From Limnephilus marmoratus (lineage: Eukaryota > Arthropoda > Insecta > Trichoptera > Limnephilidae): DNA of 64,000 nucleotides. This document shows positions 1 through 10,502 of the stretch, one piece after another. The notes beneath the pieces are model-generated. The model was not told where the DNA came from. It ran no database searches and saw nothing but the letters and a program-made list of their open reading frames with translations. Position numbers and translations under genes: made by a program. The stretch spans positions 59,045,819 through 59,109,818 of the forward strand of contig OU862908.1 of assembly GCA_917880885.1 (NCBI GenBank), read 5' to 3'. Position 1 is the stretch's first letter. The number at the start of each line of letters is the position of its first letter.

Positions 1-436
1 CTAGAACGATAAGTTCTGACATTATGAAATTTGCACAGCCTTTCTATTTAGAATTTATAGTTTTAATGCAACTTTTTTACCTCGCATCGTAATTTTCATC
101 GTAAGCCTTAAATATCCGTAAATTCTTTAAAGAAAATAATAATAAATCTTGAGAACTAGGTAATCATATCAAACAGGAGATTTAGGTATATAAAAAAACA
201 TTTACGTTAGTACCTTCTTATTACTAAATTGAATTTAAACTATTATTCAGTATTATTGGATAGGTAGGTACTTTATAACCCTAATATCATTAGATAAGTA
301 AATATCAAACACGATTTCCACAAATATTGTGGAAATCATCTTTGATTGATAAAACTCTATTTGTTAAAATACCTCTTTTTGGTTAACCAGAATCGAAACA
401 TTTTGGCTGGGGTGTTTCAATCTCCATCACATATAT
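1..436. other. AT-rich non-coding stretch
   Basis: No coding signal, structured repeat or RNA gene is visible. The stretch ends where the pyrimidine-rich dispersed repeat begins. Confidence 0.5.
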
Positions 437-1195
437 ATTTGATTACTAGCTGGTCCCGGCATGCGTTGCTATGCCATTTAATAAAGAAATTGTTTCTCCC
501 TGCATGTCCTTTCCCATTCGTCCCGTTCCCGTTCCCCTTCCGCCTCCTTTTCTTTTCCTGCGTCCTCTTCCCCTCACGCGTTCCCACTCCGTCACCTCCA
601 CCTTCCGTCTCCCCACTCCACTTCCCCCCATTCCCCCCTCACACGTCCCCTTCCCCTCCCGCGTTCCCCTTCCGCCTTCCCTCTTCCCTTTCCCGCTCCC
701 TCGTCCCGCAAACCCTCCTCCCGCGTTCCATATATTAAATCCCAGTACATTCAGTTTTTAAACTGCCCGCGTGCCACCTTTTACAATTTTTATTCAAATT
801 TCCATTTTTCATGTATATTAAATTTGGTACCTAACATGTATCTATTTAAAATATCTAAAATTCTTGATTCAATTCAAACTATTAGGGGAGTAGGTACCTA
901 CTTTAAATGTATTTATTAACTTAAAGATTTTCAAAAATAGAATCCTGATTTTACAAATCATTGTTTTGCCAAATGTCATTCTCAAACACGTGAACTATCA
1001 AACGTGCAATAGTCGTTAAGTTTTCTGAAATTATCCAATTTTCTGCGCAATTTTATTAATTTTTCTCTCCGTAAGAACCATCCTCGTACTTCAAGGAATA
1101 TTCTAAAAAAAGAATTAGCGAAATCGGTTTAGCTGCTCTCGAGATTTGCGCTTAGCAACACATTTAGTGATTCATTTTATATATAAGAAGATTAT
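437..1195 (+). repeat. Pyrimidine-rich dispersed repeat, copy 1 (complete-looking)
   Basis: It opens with a word (ACTAGCTGGTCCCGGCATGC) that recurs at 42394, continues through about 230 bases dominated by CCTTCCCC-like pyrimidines (about 500-730), and ends near TTTATATATAAGAAGAT. The same order of about 720 bases recurs at 43272-44012 at roughly 90-95% identity by eye, with decayed relatives near 25296, 27060, 35860 and, inverted, 47050. Proline/serine-rich frames inside it (346-738 and 471-761) come from the pyrimidine bias and are not genes. The internal part has no recognisable coding capacity, so the class of the element is unknown. Confidence 0.75.
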
Positions 1196-2396
1196 CAAAT
1201 CGACGATCAGCGCCATTTTGAAATCTGTGACATTTAAATGGTCTCCATCCTCGCTAAACGCCGATTCTTTTAGCTATTTGAACAAATTGTGAAGTGTTGA
1301 CAAGCTTCAACAAGACAGCTAAAATATCACACGACAGACAAAAATCTGAACTACGCCATGAACCGTCAAATAATTTTCAAACCGTGAAATATATATAATA
1401 AATCAGGTCTTCAAGCAAGGAAAACGAAATTCAACCGTCTTGTGAATACTTGTCTTGTATGTTTCATGTTTGGCCAATTCGCTAAACCCTATTTGTTCTT
1501 TCAAATGTTGTTCACAAAACACTACTACTAACCTACGAGTACTAATCATTATTTTTTTAAATTATTGAAACGTACATATTATCTATGTAAAACAATGTAA
1601 TAATGTGAAAATTCGAGTATAAAAATAAATAAATAAATTTTCCGCGTTCCCCAGGAATTTAACGCATTTTTTCCTAGCTTATTTTGCCAAGGTAGCTCAA
1701 GATTAACATGGCCTTGTGAACAAAGTACTAACAACTTTACCTCAGTGATAATTATTTTTCGATTTGACGGACATCAATTTAATGTGATGGAGTTTCAAAT
1801 ACCCCGAACTGATTCTTACGGAAATATGTATAATCGATTTTTCCGTAAATAGCGTGACACTTTCTTTAAAGGAAACCTTTATTTACTTTTTAGTCAGCAC
1901 GTCCGCCGTTATTATGATTCATTCTATGACATAATGTGACATATTTTTTTGTAATGATAGTGCGCAATTTTTTAAAACCTTGGAATCAGGAATTCCCATT
2001 GCACTTAAATGGGAGTGAAACGAACATATCAATGAGTAGGTTCAAAGGTTTATTTACATTTATGTACCACAAGTATCTACGCATGAAAAAATTACGGATA
2101 ACTTGAAATTGGTAATATAAGCCAAATATTTACCACGATTCTATTCCACTTACTACGAGCAGGTAGATCTTTCCGTTTTATTTTAGAGAATTTAGCAGTT
2201 TAACTATTTAATTTATCAGATTAAAAAGTAGAATATGTTATTATGCGTGAACAAACAGATTTTGAAAAATGATAACAAATCCATAGATCAAAACGTTCCT
2301 GACGTCATTCTACTATTCCATAGCGTGGCATTTTAGAGGAATTGACAAGTTTGTAATTTGATTCAACATCACATCGATCACATCCCATCGAGCGCG
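1196..2396. other. Unassigned AT-rich DNA
   Basis: No ORF of note. A run of AAATAAATAAATAAAT near 1622-1638 looks like the 3' tail of an old non-LTR retrotransposon, but no coding remnant is attached. Confidence 0.35.
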
Positions 2397-2397
2397 T

Positions 2398-2437
2398 TTT
2401 TGTCAAGAAAAAACTTTAAAGTTTTCTCTTGACAAAA
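2398..2437. repeat. 40-nt near-perfect hairpin
   Basis: TTTTGTCAAGAAAAAACTTT is followed directly by its near-exact reverse complement (19 of 20 positions pair), leaving no loop. Function unknown. Confidence 0.7.
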
Positions 2438-2560
2438 TGTGATAAAAAGAAACAGACGTTTAAGTTAGCCGGAGAAAAAATAAGATAAATGGAGTTCCTC
2501 ATAATAACCATTTCTCGCATACACACAATGGGAATTAATTATACTTAATTAAAGTTATTT

Positions 2561-2619
2561 TTATCAACATGGATACGCCTACAAGATCATGGATATTATA
2601 GGCATATCCATGTTGATAA
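2561..2619. repeat. 21-nt-arm hairpin
   Basis: Left arm 2561-2581 begins TTATCAACATGGATA; right arm 2599-2619 is its reverse complement with one mismatch, around a 17-nt spacer. A short dispersed word (TTTCAGCTTACAAGGCCATT) follows at about 2711 and recurs in variant form at 16157-16176. Confidence 0.7.
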
Positions 2620-2762
2620 TATGTACTTACTGTATTCATTAGGTATTAATTTTTAATGGCGCATTTAGTTCTGCCAGTATTTCAGTTTATTTTTATTTTT
2701 CTGACAGTTGTTTCAGCTTACAAGGCCATTTTAAAACTATCAGCACTGTCATATTAACAATA

Positions 2763-3092
2763 CATTTTTTTTGTACGTGTGCTCCACACAGGAGGCCCTG
2801 AAGAAAACAATTTCCCTCAGGGCCTATGTCATCTTTATGGAGGGTTTTTTTTAAGGAAAGGAAAGAGAATAGAGTTATGGGAAGGAAAAGGGTTTAAAGG
2901 GTGGTAGGAATCTGAGGTTCAGTGTGTCGTGGTCATCCACCTCCAAGACCTAGACAAACCTCACTCCATGAACCAGGGCACCCCTGCTAAATCAGCAAAG
3001 GTGGCGAACCACTTGGGGTGATCTATGGCAGAGGTGTTGGTTATCCAATAAAGGTTCCCGGGGCGGCGGTACCCATTCCCGCCTCCCTAATT
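2763..3092 (-). repeat. A-tailed hairpin repeat (SINE-like), copy a
   Basis: Read on the minus strand it ends in a stem (GGCCCTGAGGGAAAT and its partner), then the conserved word GGAGCTAATGTA and an A-run, which is retroposon-like polarity. The 5' half holds TATTGGATAACCAACACCTC and GGTTCGC words shared with copies near 12488, 12915, 34577, 44706, 46857 and 55658. No protein is encoded. The GGTTCGC word weakly recalls a Pol III B box, but no A box is convincing. Confidence 0.75.
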
Positions 3093-4890
3093 TAAATTAA
3101 ATTAAAATTTTAAATTAAATTAATTAATTAAATAAAATACATTTAATATAATTAATTACATAAAATACATTTAATATAATTAAAAAAAAAATAAATGGAG
3201 TACCACGAATTAACCAAAAAACAAGTAATAAAAAAGTTAATTTTAAAAATGGTTTCATATAGGTACTAGATAATATTATGTACCTACCTATTACCTATAT
3301 GTAATCATATTATAATTAAAAGTTAAAGGATACTTCTTGCTTAAAGTGTTGAAAGACATACCTGCTTAATAACATAACGATTGAGTCGGCATACATCTAT
3401 CTATACGTACAGTAGCTTATCATAATATGTACACATTTACTTTGATACTGCAAAGATTATATTCCTAGTTGTACAATGTACACAATCTGATTATAGTACT
3501 TAATTACAACATTAATGATTTAGGTATGTAGATGTCGGTAGTTTATTAAAAATAGGGTGTTAAGGGACGAGCCAGTCATTCATGACATTATTTGGGGTGA
3601 AAAATATACATGAAGTTTTGGTCTTCGATGACATTTTTGATGTTATTTTTCGACAACAAAAATTCATTGGACATCAAGAGTCTGGGTGAGGGGTTGGGTG
3701 GTTACTCGACTGAGAAGTAACACACTTATTTAACAGGTATTTAGAGGGTCATGTGTGATAAATAAATAACGTCACATTTGAAAAAAGAACAGAAGTATGA
3801 GAGAACAGAGAAATTTTAGGTTAAGTCATGTGAGGTTTTTTGATGTGTGTAAATCCAAGAGGAGCATTTTACGCATGTGTAATTTTAACCACGTGTAATT
3901 CTGGCGGTGAAATTTTGTCAGTGATTCCGGCAGTTTGTTATTTGTACGCGAAATTAACGTCTATCGTCATGTGACATATATTATATATTCCACACTCAAA
4001 AACTAACTGCACACAACATTAATTTCTCAGAAGGACGTGCACAAAATACAATAACATATTTTCAGACGCTGATATTTTCCATTTGTCCTCAGGTCAATTT
4101 ACTAAATGTATATTAGAAAAAATTAAAACAAATTGTTAATTAAAAACCCTCTACCCATACTGCGAATTATTTTCTCATTCAGTTATGTTGTTTTTCTTTT
4201 CTAAATCATGTTTTTTTTTATCTTTGAACATAATCCTACGATGTAAAAATGTATATTTTTGATATAATTACTTAGTTTAATTTCACATTATCTATCGTTT
4301 TTACTTTAACCTTTTTTTAATTAAAATTTTTTTTTCTACCAAATCCGTGTTTTATCATCTGTGTTATTCTGTACTTAGATTAATTTTATGCGGAAACTTT
4401 GCTGGTTCATGCAACAAAGAAACATGTAATTATTTTAATAAAATATTAATTTAATAACTGTTGGTTTACCCATTAAACTAATATGATAAAAAATATATAT
4501 TTTACCCGTTATAAGGTATTTAGCTAATTCATTAATTCATAATAGAAATTAAAATCTGAAATATATATTTTTTGATAAATAAGCTAAGATACTTGATTGA
4601 ATGATATAAACTCATATATCTGTTATTTTGCTGTTCTCGTACAACGTGTTGGTCGCTGTGCTCGTTAAAGAAGCAAAACTTTTCGTATTTATTAAACAAA
4701 TGTATACCTAGTAATTATTGATTAGTTATTTATAACAACCGAGCTTCCTGCCGATGTCGTAATCCAATGTGTCAACACATTTTTAAAGTTCGCAGAAATC
4801 AATGTTTGGATAGATAAAACGACACTACCTGTTGCCTACATGTCTGAGAGAGTAACTTTAATCAAGGATCAATATTTAGAATTTTCAACT
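3093..4890. other. Unassigned AT-rich DNA
   Basis: It starts with low-complexity TTAA/AATT sequence in which ATAAAATACATTTAATATAA occurs twice (about 3132-3178). The remainder has no supported gene, tandem repeat or hairpin. Confidence 0.4.
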
Positions 4891-4891
4891 A

Positions 4892-5190
4892 TCAACCCGT
4901 TTCCTCGCAGGGATAAGCAGAGACTATAGATCACCACACAATTCTGTCTCCGTATATGTGGTAGGCCGATCGTAAAATAAGGCAGATCGTGATGCGCCTG
5001 GCCACATCGTGAAAAGCCTGGCGGCATATCGTGAAGTGCCTGAGGCGCATGATCTGCCTAGATCAACAAATCTGCCTGATTATATGATCGGCCTGCGACA
5101 TATACACTCCTAGCTTCATTCACTTTCATCATATATTATATTGCTTCACGTACACGTACGTTCTTCCAGTATTCTGACCGCAATGGCATT
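4892..5190 (-). pseudogene. Non-LTR retrotransposon C-terminus, split by a MITE
   Basis: On the minus strand, residues NEARSVY are read just above 5101 and VSAYPCEETG followed by a stop just below 4950, matching the better-preserved paralogue at 5263-5514 (NEARSV...DRVVW...VSACPCGETA). The 144-bp element at 4957-5100 sits between them; removing it and one TATA copy joins the halves in frame (RSVYGDRIVW). One in-frame TGA follows VW and another stop lies upstream, so it was already dead or decayed further. In such elements this part lies behind the reverse transcriptase and carries no catalytic residues. Confidence 0.75.
4957..5100. mobile_element. 144-bp TIR element (MITE) with TATA/TA target duplication
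   Basis: The termini TGTGGTAGGCCGATCGTA (left) and TGTCGCAGGCCGATCATA (right, reversed) pair imperfectly over about 38 bases. TATA flanks both ends (4953-4956, 5101-5104). The interior repeats ATCGTGAA/GCCTG words in near-palindromic order. Insertion is inside the retrotransposon frame described at 4892-5190. A TA-type duplication would fit Tc1/mariner-like MITEs, but no transposase is present, so the superfamily is open. Confidence 0.75.
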
Positions 5191-5262
5191 AGGGGTGGCG
5201 GGGGGAGGGGGGGGGGGGTAGAAGGTTGGGGGGCAATGCAAAATATATAAGTAACTAACTAA

Positions 5263-5514
5263 TCACGCCGTTTCCCCGCAGGGGCAGGCAGAGAGGACGG
5301 ACCGCCAAACAACTCGATCTTGGCACACACTCCTTGCCTCGTTCGCATTCATACATCGTCTCATACATTCTCTTCTATTATTCCGACTCTTCACATGGCC
5401 CGACTCAAGTACCTGATTCACTTGATTGTGCCATGTCTTCCTCGTGCGTCCCCGACTTCTTCTACCATTCACATTTGCATCATATATTCTCCTTACACTC
5501 CTTTCTTCGTTCAT
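5263..5514 (-). pseudogene. Non-LTR retrotransposon ORF2 C-terminal fragment
   Basis: An 83-residue frame with the pattern GRRSRGRTRKTW...NQV, then NNRRECMRRCMN, NEARSVCQDR and a terminal VWRSVLSACPCGETA. This GR.RKTW...A.DR..WR order is characteristic of the extreme C-terminus of endonuclease/reverse-transcriptase polyproteins in insect genomes. The catalytic domains are absent (5' truncated). A G-rich run lies on the other side at 5191-5232. Confidence 0.7.
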
Positions 5515-6145
5515 TCGCTCTACATGCCCAAACCATCTGAGTGTCCCTTTCTTAATCTTATATCTTTCTTAATATATAAGTATTTCTCTATTTTTTCCTC
5601 ATATTTTCTTTTTTAACTACGCCATACTGAGGCCGATGTGGGGAGGGGGGATGAATCCCCCTGAACCAACCCCGTGATACACATCCTGGATTCTGACTAT
5701 TAGGCTGCGTATACACACGCGAGCCAATCCTGTGAGCCGAACTACGAAATATGGAAAAATAACGAAGAACCCCCAACGGCGCGAAACGACGCTTGCAGTT
5801 TCTTCGTTTCCCTTTCCCGTAATTCTTGGCCCGCCTCGCGCTTATGTTCGCAAATGTATACGCGGAATTAGATTTGATACAATGCTTGATGTGACTAGCC
5901 TTTATCCATAAGAAACGTTTACCATAATGGTCATACTCACGAGTTTTTTTACGCACCAGATTTAAATGTCCGGGTTAAATTTTCCCCACAGGAAAAACTA
6001 AACCCTTTCACACACTTCCCAAATGATCATCTAGTGAATCCACGCTATGTAATTGCACTATATAAGTATTATAAATACAAAACAATACAAGAACAACATG
6101 TCAACCTACCAGTGACCAAATGGGAAAATAATTCACCGACTCCAC
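5515..6145. other. Unassigned stretch
   Basis: A 122-residue minus-strand frame (5588-5956) matches no family I know and contains low-complexity basic runs; I do not call it a gene. Nothing else is supported. Confidence 0.4.
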
Positions 6146-6149
6146 ATAT

Positions 6150-6475
6150 TTTCATATCAGAGGGTTCGGCTCTGTGGAATTCCTAATTGAACCTATAAAC
6201 CCTACTGATCCCCCAATATAAATATTTAAAAAATCTTTTGTTATCCTACACGTATTTAAAATGACTGATTTTTGCATTTTTATATATAAATTCTTTGACA
6301 AATCTAATATGCCTAAATTTTGAATGAGAGACCTAGGTATAATGCCAGTAGCCAAAATAACAAATGGTAATATTTTTATAGTCTGAGAATGCCAAATTCT
6401 TTTAATCTCATTTCATAGCATTTTCCTTCCTGACTTATATTCATTATAACAGTCGATTTTTCCAACCAGCCATTG
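6150..6475 (-). pseudogene. Non-LTR retrotransposon C-terminal relic (GVIPKSL-type)
   Basis: The minus strand reads NEIKRIW, then ILPFVILATGIIPRSL, then LYIKMQKSVILNTCRIT. That succession corresponds to the N.IKRIW...P.VI.ATG.IPKSL...LQKA.ILNTC.IVR..L tail of a common insect non-LTR polyprotein. The upstream part contains a stop, and the reverse transcriptase is missing. The identification rests on memory of the family pattern, not a search. Confidence 0.7.
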
Positions 6476-6479
6476 GACG

Positions 6480-7335
6480 CACTTTAGTTCCTTTTTATTA
6501 GTTCCAGGAAGAGGGTCTTAGAACTTAGAGCAAATTTTGGAATTGATCAACAAATAATGACTAAGTCCATAAGCCGTTGATATCAGTGTTGATTGATGAA
6601 TATTCGGCGATAAGAGTCTAAGCTCTAAGCAAATCAGGCGCCATAGAGATAATATTATAATATGGTCTCGCCGTTTAGAGCTCCTCCACATCTCTTTCTG
6701 TTGCACGCGTCATTTATATAAATTATGAGATAGAGAGAGAAGTAACAATTGAGCTATCGGCGATACGTCTGTAAGCGGCGATTTCCCTAAATCGGCGCAC
6801 TATTTAGATAAATTCGGCTGAAATAATATTATGCCTGAACTTCACTTTCTGTGAGAATTTATCAGAGGCGTTCTCGTTCAGCGCATTAGTTGTTTGGAAT
6901 GTCATTGTCCATTGGTTGTGTAGAGTGACTATTCTCGCTATCGAGCCTCGGATTTTAAACGGCGGCGAGGCGAGGCGAACGTGTGCACAACACTTTCGCG
7001 CTTCCTTTATTATCTACCCAAGAGTGGAGAGCAGTCATTAGAATTTACTGTCGCAGTATGAAAAACGTGCTTATTTAATAATTTAATTAACCCCCAAAGT
7101 TATAATAAAATTAAATGTTGCTACTTTTAATTTTTTAAGTGACACCTCACAAGAACGCTCCGGTCCATGCAGTATAAAGACAGAGGAACTAGGTCTCCAC
7201 CCGGTTGCGCAGCGTTGTGAGACGGGTAGTATTAATTAATTGTTATTATTACAAAATTATAATTTTTTGTGCATTATTTACCAATTTAAAACCAAAAATC
7301 GGCTTCAAAAACACCTTTAAGATGCCGTTACCCGA
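6480..7335. other. Unassigned stretch with GC-richer patches
   Basis: Patches such as GGCGGCGAGGCGAGGCGAAC (6961-6980) stand above the AT background. No ORF longer than about 60 codons matches anything. A TATAAA at 7175 has no supported downstream gene. Confidence 0.35.
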
Positions 7336-7339
7336 ATTT

Positions 7340-7785
7340 CTACCGATTTATTGGAAACCTCCCTTAAACATTTGAAGTTTTTAAGCTCCTAAAAAATATA
7401 TATGTTATTTTTGAAGATAATATCTAGACATTCGTCGCGCCGAAACACAAATTATATAAAATTCCCTCGATAGAAAAAAATCGCCAAGTATGCTCCAAAA
7501 ATAATTATAAACACGTTTGTTTCAGTTATTTTACAGGTTATACCTACGTATGAAAAAAATGCACAGTATTTCTTTAAATGCTGTTTAAGACAACTCTCGC
7601 GAGATTTTTGCAATATTTCAAACGGGTCGTGTTTTATTAAACATTTTCACAATTTTCGCATTGATTTTGTCAATTTAAATACTAGCGCGCTCCTCTAACA
7701 TACGTAATTTCATATCTCTCCATCTTCTTCTTTTTGTGCGCGGTTGCGGTGCCTTAATATTAATAATAACGTATGGATATCGACC
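7340..7785 (+). repeat. Dispersed repeat D, copy 1
   Basis: Shares about 300 bases with 39975-40285 in inverted orientation, including CCTCCCTTAAACATTTGAAG, the word GTGTTTTATTAAACATTTTC, and a terminal TATCTCTCCATCTTCTTCTT. This copy has about 90 extra bases (about 7435-7525) absent from the other. The TCTTCTTCTT terminus followed by GTGCGCGGTTGCGG resembles 3' ends of insect non-LTR elements, but no coding region accompanies it. Confidence 0.65.
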
Positions 7786-7869
7786 GAATTTATTTACAGT
7801 GTTGATTTTTTGTACTCGTGCGCTGGTATGTACAGCACATAGACAAGTCGTTTTATAATTGATGCATTT

Positions 7870-8040
7870 GAATGAAAATAGGTTTTATATTTTTATTATT
7901 CGGCGGTAGGTACATCCTCTCTGACGCACCTTCGGGGACACTTAGGTACTTACATCTTGTATAAGTAGGTATTTTTCGACTTCATATTGAATATAATAAG
8001 TCTGCCGCGAGGCCAACTGTTGGGGGATCAACTATCATGG
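7870..8040 (+). repeat. Dispersed repeat E, copy 1
   Basis: TTATTCGGCGGTAGGTACAT...AAGTAGGTAT...GGGGATCAACTATCATGG matches 42135-42266 in order and is partly matched at 11470-11505 (GGGGATCAACTGTCAGG). Three occurrences of the GGGGATCAACTRTCA word make it a real family; class unknown. Confidence 0.55.
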
Positions 8041-8156
8041 AATCATCAGCGCCTTGGCGCCTTAGAAAGTCGACGCCCGGAGCGGACTGCTCCAATTGCG
8101 CCTGCACAAGCCGGCCCTGCAACTGCCTAAAGGCAAGTAAAAAAAAATTACTGTAA
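8037..8156 (+). CDS. Tiny Cys-rich ORF, doubtful
   Basis: A 39-codon frame from an ATG at the edge of repeat E, encoding MESSAPWRLRKS then CSNCACTSRPCNC and a Lys-rich end. The 80-bp core is clearly more GC-rich than its surroundings, and AG|GCAAGT at about 8131 would fit a GC-type splice donor. The C-x2-C-x-C-x4-C-x-C spacing could bind metal. No homologue is recognised and the start lies in a repeat, so it may be chance. Confidence 0.2.
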   Translation: MESSAPWRLRKSTPGADCSNCACTSRPCNCLKASKKKLL

Positions 8157-8794
8157 ACTAAGCAGTAACGGATTCACATTGGAATCAATTACATGCAAAA
8201 TAAAAAATGGCGTAGTGCCACTATTTTACGGGACGTATTAAACATTTTCCAACACGAGCGACATCTTTGGACAATTTATCGAAACACCTTATCATTGACA
8301 CACCGCAATCACAGGAAAATGATAAAAACCCAACTTCGACTGTAAATAAAGAGATGGTGTCGCGATTTATTGATGATCGCTCGCTGGCAATAATAAACAT
8401 AATATAATCTCTTGCCGATTTGGTTTATTCCAAAAGAAAAACAGCTCATTCGTTCTTTTCTTTGATATTGAATCGTCGCTGGTTGCTGATTGCTTGATGG
8501 CGGATCGGCTTGTTCTGTTGGTCTCGTGTGCGGAACATCTGTGCTCCATTTGCAACATCTTCCCGGGTAATAATTTATGTTTCGAAGGAGATTCTTCTCG
8601 AAGATACGGATCGCAATGCAGAGTGCAATCTGGTCCGGAGGGCGATGCTGCGGTGCAAAGCCGATATAAAGAGGCTCTTAGAATTAATTATTTCTGATAC
8701 CGTCAACAACGAGCGCATGTTTGCCACCATACCAATAATTATGTCTAGTTATTAAATTACAATATTAGTTATTAATGTAATTTAAATGGTGATC
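8157..8794. other. Unassigned stretch
   Basis: Overlapping 63-81-residue frames on both strands (8367-8755) match no family I recognise. No splice-bounded exon is convincing. Confidence 0.35.
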
Positions 8795-8797
8795 GAA

Positions 8798-8972
8798 CAA
8801 CTCAGGATGAACTCAACTCAACACCTCCGTTAAAAAGTGATGAAAAAAAAATATAAAAAATGTTTAAATAGGTTACGTTAGGTTAGGTTATGGACTAATT
8901 TTCAAAATTAGTTAGTTGTAGCTTTTAATGACTTTTCAAAGAGGTGTTGCGTCGAATTGATTCTGAGTTGGC
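8798..8972. mobile_element. Small imperfect inverted-repeat element with TTAGG-like run
   Basis: The left end (CAACTCAGGATGAACTC then CAACACCTCCGTTAAAAAGT) and the reversed right end (CAACTCAGAATCAATTCG then CAACACCTCTTTGAAAAGT) pair over about 50 bases. Inside is GGTTACGTTAGGTTAGGTTA. The left half is matched near 58435-58510, where TTAGG units are again present. Confidence 0.55.
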
Positions 8973-9283
8973 ATGGAACCCTTTTAAATCTTGTGTGGGG
9001 TCGCGTGGATTAACCGTACGCAATTAAAAAAACTACTTACCTATATATTGTGTATACCAGCGTATAAGTGCAAAAACCCGAGATGTAAATAAATTCTGTT
9101 CATGGGTGATTCTACAAAAATTGGGTAACTTTTAGGGATATTTTGTTTACGATATTTTTTAAATAATATTCTCAAAAATTTGGGCATATAAGATAGTTAA
9201 TATAATGAATATATTGTTCGTGTTTGGGCCAGTCACTTTTTCAAGTAGATTCTGAGATATTTCGATTTTTCTGAATTTGACTG

Positions 9284-9317
9284 CCAGAGGACTGACGAGA
9301 GTGACACAGTACTGACA
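9284..9317 (+). promoter_or_regulatory. Left cluster of ACTGACG words in element A
   Basis: CCAGAGGACTGACG (9284-9297) recurs exactly, inverted, at 10597-10610; AGTACTGAC follows at 9309. This position, 180 bp inside the left TIR, is where transposase binding repeats sit in several DNA transposon families. Binding is inferred. Confidence 0.4.
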
Positions 9318-9885
9318 AAAAACACAATTTTATGAGATATGTTTGTAATTTATTAATATTTAGAAGAAATCTCTTTTAATCTAATAATGGCACATACTCT
9401 CAGTCTTAATTGACTTAAGTACCAACTAAAAACCATTAATATGTAATACTGTGAGAAAAAATTATCTCCACCTTTGAAACAGCTTTTTAACATTTTTAGT
9501 AATGTTATATTACATAACTAAGTATTAGTACTAAGTACTTTGAGGTAGTTTAACTGTCCTCCTTTTAACATTATACATTTTCTAAATAATCAACAAACAA
9601 TTGAAACTAAAATATGACTCTTTCTGCCAGATGCCAATTAACATGGAATTTATAAAAAAGTACTTAAACTATTTCAGTCTTCAAAACAGCCTTCTGACAT
9701 TTTAAATATTGTTATGTTGCTAACTTATTTATTTGGAGTATTTTTTTTTATTTAAATTTATATTTTTTAAATAATCGGAGACGGTTTACATATATATAGT
9801 TCCCGTGAGCACTTAGGCCATAGACCCATTGTATAACCTATCTCCCATTTTACCTTATTCCTTTGACATTATTCCTTTCTCCTCC

Positions 9886-10203
9886 TTGGTTCCTTAAAGG
9901 CCCCACAGAGGAAGAGTTCACCAAGATGGCCTCATTTCTCCTCTTCACTCCTACATGGTTCCGCGAAAGCCCCACATGGGAAGAGGACATCATCTCTCCA
10001 CTTCACTCCTCCTTGGTTCCACAAAGGCCCCGCGCTGGAAGGGTGCCCTCCCCCTTGGTTCCTCGAAGGCCCCACAAGGGAAGAGTTCATGGAGGTGGCC
10101 TCAGCTCACCTCTCCGCGGTTTCTCCTCTTGGTTTCTCCTACGGCCCTAGGAAGGATATCCACAGAGGTGGCCTCAGCACTCCTAGGTTCCCAAAAGGCC
10201 CCT
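9886..10203 (+). repeat. Degenerate GC-rich tandem array inside element A
   Basis: Six irregular units begin with TTGGTTCC or a variant (9886, 9956, 10013, 10055, 10129, 10184) followed by AAAGGCCCCACA-like and GGAAGAGTTCA-like words, with spacing of 42-74 bp. The array is far richer in GC than the rest of the element. Two overlapping plus-strand frames of 95 and 97 residues are side effects of its composition. Confidence 0.7.
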
Positions 10204-10241
10204 AGTTTTCGAATGGTCCAATTTTTTTGTCCCCAAAATTA

Positions 10242-10502
10242 TCAGTAGTACGTTTCAAGTGTTGTTTTTTTTTGCCTGTACTTTGATGAATAATTTTTCC
10301 AATTTTTTCTAGTTAATGATTGCTCCCGAGGTGTCACTTCTTTAAATATTTTTTCTTTGTCCATTCTCCTTTTTTTTAAGTACTGCAACCTTTGTTTCTC
10401 CTTGTTTTTGGCTAATTTAATAGGGTCGCTTTTGATTCTAGCTAAGCGAACATTTTCAGCTCCTCTTTTCGCTTTTAATATATCTTCTCTATCCTTAGAC
10501 AT
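10242..10502 (-). CDS. Basic N-terminal domain of a transposon-encoded protein
   Basis: Eighty-six residues, about one third Lys/Arg. The pattern runs KAKRGAENVR..R.K.DP.K, then KEKQRLQYLKKRR, then TPREQSLTRKNWKNYSSKYRQKK. It resembles proteins common in insect genomes that have R.YR.R.K.(D/N)P.K, K.WR.N...YR.KK and a later basic coiled-coil segment, usually in transposon-like contexts. The same family reappears on the plus strand after 63452. Here only the first part remains before a stop. ATG at 10502 is the first Met of the frame, and three ACTGACG words lie 95-150 bp upstream. The likely role is nucleic-acid binding; this is inferred from charge and context. Confidence 0.55.
   Translation of the reverse strand: MSKDREDILKAKRGAENVRLARIKSDPIKLAKNKEKQRLQYLKKRRMDKEKIFKEVTPREQSLTRKNWKNYSSKYRQKKTTLETYY

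Noticed and set aside
346..761. 130- and 96-residue Pro/Ser-rich ORFs, and similar ones at 27079-27340, 36024-36380 and 43283-43717
   Set aside because: They lie in the CCTTCCCC tract of a dispersed repeat; the composition alone removes stops, and equivalent copies have no conserved frame.
5588..5956. 122-residue minus-strand ORF
   Set aside because: No domain or family recognised; ends in low-complexity basic residues and overlaps composition changes, so no gene is claimed.
7175..7180. TATAAA as a promoter
   Set aside because: No downstream gene or initiator; AT-rich background makes the word common.
9863..10248. Two overlapping plus-strand ORFs of 95 and 97 residues
   Set aside because: They run through the degenerate GC-rich array and encode its repeats in two frames; no family pattern.
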